50,408 nucleotides of DNA, taken from assembly GCA_002706065.1 (NCBI GenBank), contig PAJM01000040.1:1-50408 (forward strand). The letters are read 5' to 3'. Made by a program: the position numbers and the translations under genes. Within the stretch, counting starts at the first letter, position 1, and the number at the start of each line of letters is the position of its first letter. The notes beneath the pieces were generated by a model. The model ran no database searches. It was not told the DNA's origin and worked only from the letters and a program-made list of their open reading frames with translations. Shown here in pieces: positions 36,429-43,567 of the stretch. Source of the stretch: Methanobacteriota archaeon (lineage in GTDB: Archaea > Thermoplasmatota > Poseidoniia > Poseidoniales > Poseidoniaceae).

Positions 36429-37556
36429 ATGGGCGCAAGACGGGATGATGGACATCTTCCATTTCCGATGCCTCCACGCTCGTATGCCATTTCGCAGGAA
36501 TGGCGCGAGTTAACCTTCATGCATTGGAAGGTCGACCCAGAGCGACTCAAAACCCATCTTCCAAGCGGTTTGGAGATTGACTTTTTTGAAGAAGAAGCCT
36601 ATGTCGGTGTCATTCCGTTTGTCATGAAAAACGTCAGGCCAAAGGGGCTTCCGTCGGTCCCTGGCATTTCGACGTTTGCTGAATTCAATGTCCGGACGTA
36701 CGTGATCAAAGACGGTCAACCCGGTGTGTTTTTCTTGACGTTGGATGCGAAAAGTCTGGTGACGTGTTCCTATGCGCCCAAAGCCTACGGCTTGGCGTAT
36801 CGCTATGCGAAGGCAAAGGTGAGGCGTGAAGGCGAAACACTGCATTGGCGTTCATGTCGCTCAAGCGATGGCGCTCAATTGGTTGGCACTTCAACTGCGA
36901 ATGGATCGATCCGTTCAGCAGAACCAGCATCGCTTGAGCACTTTCTGTTCGAACGCTATTGTCTGTACACTGAACACAACGGTTGCCTTCGACGCGCCTA
37001 CGTTTATCATCAACCCTGGACCTTCCAAGACGGTGAAGTCAATCTTGAAGCGAATTCATTGCTGGAATCCTATGACATGGGCCTTGAGGTTCTCAATCCT
37101 GATCTGATTCATTTTTCCAAAGGACTTCCTGTGAAGACGTGGTCGATTGAAGTGGCTGAGCGAATTGATGTGGCCGATCAGCGCGATTTTTTGTTCTTGG
37201 ATGGAGATTGCGGCTTGTGCCATCGACTTGCGACCTTCATCGATAAGCGGTTGGGTGCAGGCAAGCAGTTGGGCTACCGTCCAATCCTGCACGAGGATGC
37301 TCAACGCATCATCCAGACGTTACCAACCAAGCTACGAACTGCGGATTCCGTCTATTTGATCCGCAACGGGAAGCCGTACATTCGTTCTGCTGCAGGAATT
37401 CGTGGTGTCCTCTACATGCGTTGGTACTACAAAATGTGGTTTCCATTCCTTTGGCTGATTCCGCTACCGCTTCGCAACATTGGCTATCGGTTGATTGCAA
37501 AATATCGCCATATGTTCTTCAAACGTCCAACGGAATGTTTGTTCCGTGTGGATTGA
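36429..37556 (+). CDS. DUF2071 (YqjF-like) / DCC thiol-disulfide oxidoreductase fusion
   Basis: Two domains. Residues about 15-245 match DUF2071/YqjF: WRELTFMHWKVDPERLKTHL, FFEEEAYVGVIPFVMKNVRP, FAEFNVRTYV and SYAPKAYGLAYRY. Residues about 255-375 match the DCC family, named for its DxxCxxC site, here FLFLDGDCGLCHRLATFIDK, followed by VYLIRNGKPYIRSAAGI. DCC proteins are predicted thioredoxin-like oxidoreductases. Both domains are poorly characterised, and the fusion suggests they act on one substrate. ATG at 36429 is used; MPPRSYAISQEW at 36468 is an alternative. Confidence 0.85.
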   Translation: MGARRDDGHLPFPMPPRSYAISQEWRELTFMHWKVDPERLKTHLPSGLEIDFFEEEAYVGVIPFVMKNVRPKGLPSVPGISTFAEFNVRTYVIKDGQPGVFFLTLDAKSLVTCSYAPKAYGLAYRYAKAKVRREGETLHWRSCRSSDGAQLVGTSTANGSIRSAEPASLEHFLFERYCLYTEHNGCLRRAYVYHQPWTFQDGEVNLEANSLLESYDMGLEVLNPDLIHFSKGLPVKTWSIEVAERIDVADQRDFLFLDGDCGLCHRLATFIDKRLGAGKQLGYRPILHEDAQRIIQTLPTKLRTADSVYLIRNGKPYIRSAAGIRGVLYMRWYYKMWFPFLWLIPLPLRNIGYRLIAKYRHMFFKRPTECLFRVD

Positions 37557-37618
37557 TACATAAGACGTCAAAAAGTGACCGTTTTGCGGACAAATTGGTC
37601 GCGCTTGTTATATGCGAG

Positions 37619-38023
37619 ATGGAGATGGAGCAACTAGAAATCTTCGGATTTCTGGATGGGATGGAAATGAGCAGAGCGTTTCGCGCAGGCGTTGAAAAAA
37701 ATCGTAGAATCAAAGCACCAACACGACAACGTCGTTGGCAACCACTTCGGGATCTTGCCGGTTTAGAAGCACGCTCTCGGAGTGTCGAAGAGACCATGGG
37801 TCCACTTGTTGACGTCCCCGCCCTCGTCCGAATTGAAGACGAGAAATGGGTGTTCGAACGCATCGATCAGGACGTTCTCCATCAACTCACGCACCGGCTG
37901 GTCCTTCACGAAGAACAAGGTACGCGAACCATCGGAGCAACAATGAATCTCGCATCGGCGATGCAGGTTGCAAAATGCATGGCTGAACAGGAACAGAAAA
38001 TTGTTCTCATTCGTCCGATGTAA
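37619..38023 (+). CDS. Small hypothetical protein
   Basis: About 134 residues, family not recognised. It has a basic stretch (KNRRIKAPTRQRRWQPLRD) and a C-terminal part (GTRTIGATMNLASAMQVAKC) that reads as mixed alpha/beta. The ORF track starts at 37421, but that overlaps the previous gene by 136 nt. TTATAT at 37608-37613 could be a TATA element, which would favour a start still later, at 37658 (MEMSRAFRAG). The start is therefore uncertain. It is convergent with the Sec61-beta gene 4 nt away. Confidence 0.6.
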   Translation: MEMEQLEIFGFLDGMEMSRAFRAGVEKNRRIKAPTRQRRWQPLRDLAGLEARSRSVEETMGPLVDVPALVRIEDEKWVFERIDQDVLHQLTHRLVLHEEQGTRTIGATMNLASAMQVAKCMAEQEQKIVLIRPM

Positions 38024-38027
38024 GTAC

Positions 38028-38213
38028 TCAGAACAAATCCATGATGGCTTGGACGACACCCTCGTTGACGAGGTAGAAGAAGCCACCAATGACGAAACAC
38101 GCAAAGTAGACTTGGAACGGTGAAATCTTCATCGATTCTTCCGATTCCTCATCGAAGTATCGAATCAATCCTGCTGCTTGCTGGATTCCGCTTCCTTCCG
38201 ACTTCTTTGCCAT
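38028..38213 (-). CDS. secG: Preprotein translocase subunit Sec61-beta (SecG)
   Basis: Small non-essential subunit of the SecYEG/Sec61 protein-conducting channel. The 61-residue protein has the archaeal/eukaryotic beta-subunit signature: a charged N-terminus with QQAAGLIRYFDEESEESMKI, followed by SPFQVYFACFVIGGFFYLVN, the single C-terminal membrane span. The ORF track begins at TTG (38222); the ATG at 38213 has GGAGGG upstream and is preferred. It lies downstream of the 269-residue hypothetical gene on the same strand, with 49 nt between them. Confidence 0.88.
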   Translation of the reverse strand: MAKKSEGSGIQQAAGLIRYFDEESEESMKISPFQVYFACFVIGGFFYLVNEGVVQAIMDLF

Positions 38214-38262
38214 GTGGACCAATCCCTCCGAGTTGCCTTCCCTTTATCAACGCAGCGCGCGG

Positions 38263-39072
38263 TCATTCGGAGGAATCATCGCTCAAATCAACGAACGGAA
38301 TCTCGTCGTCAATCGTGAGTACGGAATCATGCGGGTCGGCTTCAACCTCTTCGACGGGGACGAGGAGAGCAGCTTCGCCTCGAGACAGTGCCCGTTCAAC
38401 TGCTGGTGTGTTGTCTTCAGCGAGGGCTTGTTGTGCTAAGTCGATTTCAAGACGAGCCAATTCGATCATGTGTTCATCGACTCCGCCCTTCTTCGCCATT
38501 CGATCAATGTGGTGATTCAGTGATGCGATGGATTCGTTGAGAAGACTTCGTGCTCTGACCTGATGTGAACGCCAACGGTCTTCGTTCAGTTTGAGTGAAG
38601 TGCTTGCACGATCGAGGGCTTTCGTTGCTGAGCCGCGATGTGCAAACTCCCAAGGGTTGTGCTGCAAGGCTGCAACCCAATCGTGAACCAATCGTGCTCG
38701 CTCCTCAACAGGTCCTCGGATGACCACTTCGTTTCGATATCCAGAGGTCAGCAAACCAAATCCCCAATAGGGCATGGATTGGATGTTGACGTGAAGAGAA
38801 CCTGCGGTATACTCCATCTTCCACCGTTGTTCGTCAAAGCCAGGTGGCTGGGTAAACGTTGGTGTTTCAGCACCGACTGAACATCGCAGGAGCGTTTCTG
38901 CCACATCCCCAAGGTAGACTTTGGATGAAGGCCCTTTGAACGTTGATGGGCGGAGGTATAGTCCCGAATCATCGACACGGTGACTTGCTTTTGCTTTACG
39001 AACCTGAGCGTGGAGAATCGAACGTTCCGGATTCAAGTCCACTCCCATGCGTATCTGATACCGCTCAACCAC
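38263..39072 (-). CDS. Hypothetical protein (269 aa)
   Basis: No family recognised. The N-terminal ~150 residues are beta-rich (RSILHAQVRKAKASHRVDD, VYLGDVAETLLRCSV). The C-terminal half is helical and charged (DRASTSLKLNEDRWRSHQVR, DEHMIELARLEIDLAQQAL) and probably coiled, ending in an acidic tail. There is no signal peptide or membrane span. The GTG at 39072 has AGGTGA at a suitable distance and is chosen; an ATG at 39048 (MGVDLNPERS) is the alternative. Confidence 0.7.
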   Translation of the reverse strand: MVERYQIRMGVDLNPERSILHAQVRKAKASHRVDDSGLYLRPSTFKGPSSKVYLGDVAETLLRCSVGAETPTFTQPPGFDEQRWKMEYTAGSLHVNIQSMPYWGFGLLTSGYRNEVVIRGPVEERARLVHDWVAALQHNPWEFAHRGSATKALDRASTSLKLNEDRWRSHQVRARSLLNESIASLNHHIDRMAKKGGVDEHMIELARLEIDLAQQALAEDNTPAVERALSRGEAALLVPVEEVEADPHDSVLTIDDEIPFVDLSDDSSE

Positions 39073-39131
39073 ATGAATGTCACCTAAGGTCTGAACAAGT
39101 CTTCATAGTAGACGGGCCATGAGTCGTCCTT

Positions 39132-39266
39132 GTGCAACCTAGTCAGAGCAAGAGCATTATCAAGCACATCGGATACTGCCACTTCTGTGGTCGAACCGAC
39201 GATGTTGGAACGTTGAACGTCGAGAAGTGCGTCGATTGCATTTCAATGGGATTCAGTATTGACTAA
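39132..39266 (+). CDS. 44-residue zinc-ribbon-like protein (not in ORF track)
   Basis: A short frame beginning with GTG at 39132 and ending with TAA at 39266 encodes a protein with a clean zinc site: YCHFCGRTDDVG followed by EKCVDCISMG (C16-x2-C19-x13-C33-x2-C36). The frame opens right after an in-frame TGA, so GTG is the only plausible start; the nearby ATG at 39119 is in another frame. It lies in the divergent gap between the 269-residue hypothetical and the HhH/H1-like gene. Its role is unknown; small proteins of this kind often bind RNA or protein partners. Confidence 0.6.
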   Translation: MQPSQSKSIIKHIGYCHFCGRTDDVGTLNVEKCVDCISMGFSID

Positions 39267-39326
39267 GGATTCATGGCCGTGGAATAGTTCAAAAGTATCC
39301 TTTGCTATGGTACAACAAGTGAGACC

Positions 39327-39800
39327 ATGGCAAAGAAGGCAGGTTCCAAAGGCGAAGATTTGACCGAACTACCAGGTGTTGGTGCAGCAACTGCAAAGAA
39401 GCTTCAAGCAGCTGGATTGAACACAGCAGCAAAGATTGCAAAGGCCGGCAAAGCTGGACTTGAAAAGGCTGGATTGAACAAGGCAAGCGCTGCAAAGTTG
39501 GCTGCCGCCGTGGCCAAGAAGGGTGCCACATCCGCTGCCAAGAAGACTGCTACAAAGGCCAAGTCGGCAGCAAAGAAGGTCACTTCAAAGGCAAAAGAGA
39601 CGGCCAAGAAAGCCGCTTCATCCACCAAGAAGGCAGCTTCCAAGGCAACCGCTGCAGGTAAGAAGGTCGCAGAAAAGACCGTTGAGAAGGCCAAAGGCGA
39701 TCACAAAGTCAAGTCGGTTAAATCCGATGATGGACGCAAAGGTAAGACACTCAAGGTTCCACGCAGTGTGACCGATATGCCTTGGTACCGTAAGAATTGA
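39327..39800 (+). CDS. Helix-hairpin-helix protein with histone-H1-like Ala/Lys tail
   Basis: Probable chromatin-associated DNA-binding protein. Residues about 10-60 form two helix-hairpin-helix-like units (LTELPGVGAATAKKLQAAGL, then NTAAKIAKAGKAGLEKAGL and NKASAAKLAAAV), as in the RuvA/Rad51 N-terminal fold. Residues 60-130 are almost only Ala, Lys, Ser and Thr (KKTATKAKSAAKKVTSKAKE), like histone H1 tails or bacterial HctB/AlgP-type proteins. The C-terminus ends with a non-repetitive TLKVPRSVTDMPWYRKN that may be a separate binding motif. No histone fold or Alba-like gene is in the window. The start ATG is 60 nt after the zinc-ribbon gene. Confidence 0.85.
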   Translation: MAKKAGSKGEDLTELPGVGAATAKKLQAAGLNTAAKIAKAGKAGLEKAGLNKASAAKLAAAVAKKGATSAAKKTATKAKSAAKKVTSKAKETAKKAASSTKKAASKATAAGKKVAEKTVEKAKGDHKVKSVKSDDGRKGKTLKVPRSVTDMPWYRKN

Positions 39801-39848
39801 TTCGATTTGAGCGCTACATTGTAAAGCCGGCTCGGCTGATGCTTGACC

Positions 39849-40031
39849 ATGCCTCGGAGGAAGTACGGTCGCCTACGCAAGACGGTTGAACTTCCTCCAA
39901 AGGAAAATTGTTCACGCTGTCGGTCTGGAAAACATTGTCCAATTCCAGGACATTCCGGAAAGGATGTGACGCCACATCGTGAATGGGCAGGACCTGAATC
40001 CATCGATAAGAGAAAGCGCTCACGTTCGTGA
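39849..40031 (+). CDS. Small basic Cys/His-rich protein
   Basis: Sixty residues starting MPRRKYGRLRKTVELPPKEN. A Cys/His cluster follows (CSRCRSGKHCPIPGH), then a conserved-looking DVTPHREWAGPES and a basic end. The cluster could bind zinc (C-x2-C-x4-C-x4-H). No family is recognised, and the gene is small enough that coding status is uncertain, though composition is protein-like. It converges on xerA with a 12-nt overlap. Confidence 0.55.
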   Translation: MPRRKYGRLRKTVELPPKENCSRCRSGKHCPIPGHSGKDVTPHREWAGPESIDKRKRSRS

Positions 40032-41111
40032 AACGTCAATACCGAAGGTTTCGGTTCCACCTTCTTGTTCGACCAATTGTTCATCGCCAAGGGCTTGTCC
40101 CTCGTCCATGGTTTGCCGCATCGATTGCGCACGATGGTAGACTTCTCGCAGGGTTTGGTCGGAGATGTCGAGATAAACGCGAGTGGTTGCAATGCTCGTG
40201 TGACCAAGCAAGCGCTGAATGGTGACAAGGTCGGCTCCACGTTCAAGCAATCCGGTCGCAAAGTTGTGACGAAGAACGTGCGGTGTCAGCTTTCCTTTTG
40301 GAAGTCCTGCTTCGATGGCCAATTGATCCATCAAGCGTTGGACACCTCGTGGTTGCAAACGTCGTCCTGCTTGATTGAGCAGGAACGGGAAGTCATCATC
40401 ACGAATACGTGCGCTCCGAATCGGCAGATAAGCATCGATGCACTTCTTGGTTCGTTGTGTGAACAAGACGATACGGTCTTTGTCACCCTTCCCGCCAATC
40501 ACCTTGGCATGCAATCCCTCAAGTTCCATATCGGAAAGGTTGAGGTTGCACAATTCAGAAACACGCATTCCCGTATCCAACAACACGGTGACGACCACTG
40601 AAGCGATGGCGTTTTCAGACGTATTGGCTGCGTCAAGAACGGACGTGAGTTCTCTTCGAGTGAGCGTTCTCGGTAACTTTCGTCCCGTACGCGCACGAAC
40701 CAAATGGTCTGGCCATCGATGACCGAGCCATTTGATCATGTGACGGGCAGCAGCAAGGCGAGCATTGTAGGTCGATGGGCTGAGTTCACTCATCGAATGA
40801 GTCCAGCGATCGATTCGACCGTTCAACGGTTCAAGCCGTTGAGCAAGGTCGAGGACATTCATTGATTCAAGATCGGACGCACTCAGTATGTTTTCGCCAG
40901 GTAGTGGTGTTTCAACCAGTGCGCGTAGACCGTTGAGGTACGTCTTGCGCGTGTTGTCTGACTTGTTCTCTGTACGCAGTTGTTGATCGTAGCAATCCAA
41001 CCAGGGAAGGTTCTGGATATGGACGAGACGTGGAGGAAGCTGAATGTCTTCGTCAGATAAACGAAGCTGGCTCGGTCGTTGAGCCTTCGGCTGTGTGTAT
41101 TTTCTCTCCAT
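40020..41111 (-). CDS. xerA: Tyrosine recombinase XerA/XerC-D family
   Basis: Integrase-type site-specific recombinase, probably resolving chromosome dimers at a dif site. The C-terminal catalytic domain has the expected residues: DTGMRVSELCNLNLSD (Arg), VIGGKGDKDRIV (Lys), LTPHVLRHNFATGLL (His, Arg), LLGHTSIATTRVYLDIS (His and the nucleophilic Tyr). An N-terminal SAM-like core-binding domain spans about residues 35-150. The 363-residue length is longer than the ~290 typical of XerA, with about 40 extra N-terminal residues. No att sites, cargo or repeats flank it, so it reads as a chromosomal housekeeping enzyme. Confidence 0.9.
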   Translation of the reverse strand: MERKYTQPKAQRPSQLRLSDEDIQLPPRLVHIQNLPWLDCYDQQLRTENKSDNTRKTYLNGLRALVETPLPGENILSASDLESMNVLDLAQRLEPLNGRIDRWTHSMSELSPSTYNARLAAARHMIKWLGHRWPDHLVRARTGRKLPRTLTRRELTSVLDAANTSENAIASVVVTVLLDTGMRVSELCNLNLSDMELEGLHAKVIGGKGDKDRIVLFTQRTKKCIDAYLPIRSARIRDDDFPFLLNQAGRRLQPRGVQRLMDQLAIEAGLPKGKLTPHVLRHNFATGLLERGADLVTIQRLLGHTSIATTRVYLDISDQTLREVYHRAQSMRQTMDEGQALGDEQLVEQEGGTETFGIDVSRT

Positions 41112-41225
41112 ATGGCATCATCGCCGTTGATTCCGCCGAGGCGGAAGTGCATCCCGTGTCCTTGCGGACAAAGTGCAGTTAGCACTCCTCCATATGAATC
41201 TGTTGAATGAAATCCCGAGCGCAAA
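41112..41225. other. Hairpin-rich intergenic element upstream of xerA
   Basis: This 114-nt gap between rimK-like stop and xerA start holds three consecutive inverted repeats: TTCCGCC-GA-GGCGGAA (41131-41146), TGTCC-TTGC-GGACA (41157-41170) and AGTGC-AGTTA-GCACT (41172-41186). CTCCATATG occurs at both edges. A 32-codon plus-strand frame (41112-41210) with a CIPCPCGQ motif also spans it. It could be xerA leader structure, a small RNA or a short gene; the sequence alone does not decide. Confidence 0.4.
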
Positions 41226-42443
41226 TCAAGCATTGGTCTCTTCGCTTGATGGCGAAGCATCGGTGATCGGCGGGGACATCAAGACTGCTTTACGTAGCGT
41301 TGCTCGAAGTGATTCAAGTTCACCATAGCAAATCAGGACATCATCGTACCGAAGTTGGACACTTGGTTCAGGATTCCACATCATTTTGTCACCACGACTG
41401 AGCGCATAGACTGGCGGTTGCTCACTGTTGGCGAAGATTTCGTCAATGGAGTGACCGATCAGGTTTGGATGGTGAAGCAATTGAATCGACAACACGCCTT
41501 CCCCGGGTACGGTTCGCAGCAATTTGTCCAGTTCAACTTCCGTAAAGACGGCATCATTGATGACAAAATCGACGATTTCTCCGGCAACGTTGACGCCACT
41601 GGCCTTCTCAATCCCTTCCAACCCTGGGCTGGAATTCACCTCGAGAACCAATGGGCCGTGGACGGATTCGAGCAGATCGACTCCAGCGACGCGAAGACCA
41701 AGAACGCGTGCTGCTCGGCATGCGACCTCTTCGAGTGCAGGGTCGAGTTCAACCGGTTCAACGGTTCCGTTGAGGTGGAAGTTGCTTCGGAATTCACGGC
41801 CACGGGCTCGTCGTCGCATGCAAGCAACGACACGATCACCAACGACGAGGGCGCGGATATCTGTCCCGTGCGATTCGGCGATGTACTCCTGAATGAGAAT
41901 GGCCTTCTTGGTGTGCAGAAGACCTTGGACGAGGTTGCGGGTTTCGTGATAGGTGTGGCGGAGGAACACACCTTGTCCTTGCGTACCTTCGGTCACTTTG
42001 ACAACCACAGGGAGGCCGCCAACGGCCTCAATTGCATGCTCAATGTCAGCTGTGTCTCGAACATAAACAGTCCGAGGAACAGGGATTTTGTTTCGAGCGA
42101 GCAGTTGTGAAGCGTGGAGTTTGTCTCGGCTTTGCAGAATGCCTTGTCCAGTGTTTGCGGTCCAGATACCCATTTGTTCAAGATGACGAAGCACCGCAAC
42201 ACCATGGCGTGTGATCGAATGGCCGATACGTGGAATGACGGCGTCAAAGGCCGCAGGACGCCCTTCATGCATGACATCAATTCCATCATCATCGACAAAA
42301 AGCGAGAAACTCATCGGGTCGAGAACATTGACATCGAGGCCACGTTTTCGTGCCTCTTCGACCAACCGACGAGTCGAGTACAGGCGCGCACCGCGAGAAA
42401 GGATTGCTAAACGCAACCCAGCTTCATCTCGGAACTCGGTCAT
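41226..42443 (-). CDS. rimK: RimK-like ATP-grasp ligase with C-terminal TrkA-C (RCK_C)-like domain
   Basis: ATP-grasp amino-acid ligase of the RimK type (glutamate or similar added to a protein or small molecule). Residues 1-100 are the RimK N-terminal domain (LAILSRGARLYSTRRLVEEA, DAVIPRIGHSITRHG). The ATP-grasp core includes GLPVVVKVTEGTQGQGVFL, ILIQEYIAESHGTDIRALVV, RSNFHLNGTVEPVEL and GPLVLEVNSSPGLEGIE. The last ~85 residues (LIGHSIDEIFAN, ALSRGDKMMWNP, LRYDDVLICYGELESLRATL) follow the TrkA-C/RCK_C pattern known from potassium-channel regulators. That suggests allosteric control. Typical RimK has about 300 residues; this has 405. Divergent from the next gene by 55 nt. Confidence 0.85.
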   Translation of the reverse strand: MTEFRDEAGLRLAILSRGARLYSTRRLVEEARKRGLDVNVLDPMSFSLFVDDDGIDVMHEGRPAAFDAVIPRIGHSITRHGVAVLRHLEQMGIWTANTGQGILQSRDKLHASQLLARNKIPVPRTVYVRDTADIEHAIEAVGGLPVVVKVTEGTQGQGVFLRHTYHETRNLVQGLLHTKKAILIQEYIAESHGTDIRALVVGDRVVACMRRRARGREFRSNFHLNGTVEPVELDPALEEVACRAARVLGLRVAGVDLLESVHGPLVLEVNSSPGLEGIEKASGVNVAGEIVDFVINDAVFTEVELDKLLRTVPGEGVLSIQLLHHPNLIGHSIDEIFANSEQPPVYALSRGDKMMWNPEPSVQLRYDDVLICYGELESLRATLRKAVLMSPPITDASPSSEETNA

Positions 42444-42498
42444 GAACAGAAGAAAAACAGAGAGGATTTCAAATGCTCGGCCGTTTTGGGCCTTCTAC

Positions 42499-43485
42499 AT
42501 GTCCGATGAGGAGCAACAAGCCGAGCCGGAGCCAGAAACGACGGAATCTGTACCGCCGCTTGAGGATCATCACGAAGAAGCGATGAAAGAGATGACGCTT
42601 GAAGAGCGCCAAGAAGCACTCAAGCGTTCACGTTGGAATGTCTTCCTCTACCTTGGTTTAGCCGCCTTAATGTTCGGCTTTGCATTGTTTCCGTTTCCAT
42701 TCACAGCAACGGCAGTCGGCGATACATACGAGCAAGACCTCGGATTTGTCTGGGGGCCTCCATTGGATGGAGAAGATTTCACCGATGTGCCGATTGAAAT
42801 TGAGATTACTGCGACCACTCCACCCACGAATTCAAATGCGCGAATCGCTGTCTATCTGCTGAATTCTGACGATTGTGCATCCAGCGAAATCCTCGACATT
42901 AAGCGAGATTCGCGAGCCAATCCTACCCACGATTATCAATACCAGATCAGCGATAAGGCACCCATTGTTGACGAAGTGTTTGTGTTTGAATTCGACGTTG
43001 ATGGAGGTGGCCAATGCTTGTTTGCTGAATACGTGGACAAGGACAACACAGGCAACACGCTCTCAGGAACAATGGAAATCGATGGAAGCATGTGGCCGAA
43101 CCAAATCTGGGCAGGAATCTTGGCAGTGTTGTTCCTCGGTCTTTCTGGATTTGCATTCCTTGGTGCACAACGCCATGGTGAAGGTGTCAAGGCTTTGACT
43201 GAACCGAGCAAGAAGACAACCGAGGAAGAAGTTCTAGCAACCGCTGGTCCGACAGGGCCTCCGCCCTCAGCCGCTGGTCCCTCAGGACCGCCACCGTCGT
43301 CTCCTGGGCCGAGTGGCCCTCCAACCGTAGATGAAGCGGCCGACGAACCGGAAGCAACCCCAACAGAGCCGGTCTTTGAGGCCGCTGAGAATGGCTATTT
43401 CTTCCGTAAGATGCCGGATGGTAGTTACGATCAAACCGTGTATGTTCAAGCCGAGGACGGTTCCTACGTTCCGTATGAAGAATAA
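42499..43485 (+). CDS. Two-span membrane protein with extracellular domain and Pro-rich tail
   Basis: Unknown function. An acidic N-terminus (about 45 residues) is followed by a membrane span (VFLYLGLAALMFGFALFPF), an extracellular beta-rich domain of about 140 residues with a Cys pair, a second span (IWAGILAVLFLGLSGFAFL) and a cytoplasmic tail. The tail contains repeats of GPSGPPP type and ends with FFRKMPDGSYDQTVYVQAED. The ORF track starts at 42211, overlapping the divergent rimK-like gene; the ATG at 42499 (MSDEEQQAEPE) is the sensible start. The SAP-domain membrane gene follows after 82 nt. Confidence 0.75.
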   Translation: MSDEEQQAEPEPETTESVPPLEDHHEEAMKEMTLEERQEALKRSRWNVFLYLGLAALMFGFALFPFPFTATAVGDTYEQDLGFVWGPPLDGEDFTDVPIEIEITATTPPTNSNARIAVYLLNSDDCASSEILDIKRDSRANPTHDYQYQISDKAPIVDEVFVFEFDVDGGGQCLFAEYVDKDNTGNTLSGTMEIDGSMWPNQIWAGILAVLFLGLSGFAFLGAQRHGEGVKALTEPSKKTTEEEVLATAGPTGPPPSAAGPSGPPPSSPGPSGPPTVDEAADEPEATPTEPVFEAAENGYFFRKMPDGSYDQTVYVQAEDGSYVPYEE

Positions 43486-43567
43486 ACGGGCAAATAGCAC
43501 TCCATGTTGACGCATTGACCACCATCCTTGATAGGGGATGAGCCATCGAATCAATCGGGGTGAATGA

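Noticed and set aside
39404-39694. Minus-strand ORF of 96 codons opposite the HhH/H1-like gene
   Set aside because: It is hydrophobic only because it is antisense to Ala/Lys codons; the plus-strand frame is clearly the gene.
41131-41146. dif recombination site at the inverted repeat near xerA
   Set aside because: The arms are 7 bp with a 2-nt centre, unlike the two ~11-bp arms and 6-8 nt spacer of dif; no other candidate was seen.
40020-41225. Integrated element or prophage around the tyrosine recombinase
   Set aside because: No attachment repeats, phage or plasmid genes or composition change surround it, and neighbours are chromosomal; a XerA housekeeping role is simpler.
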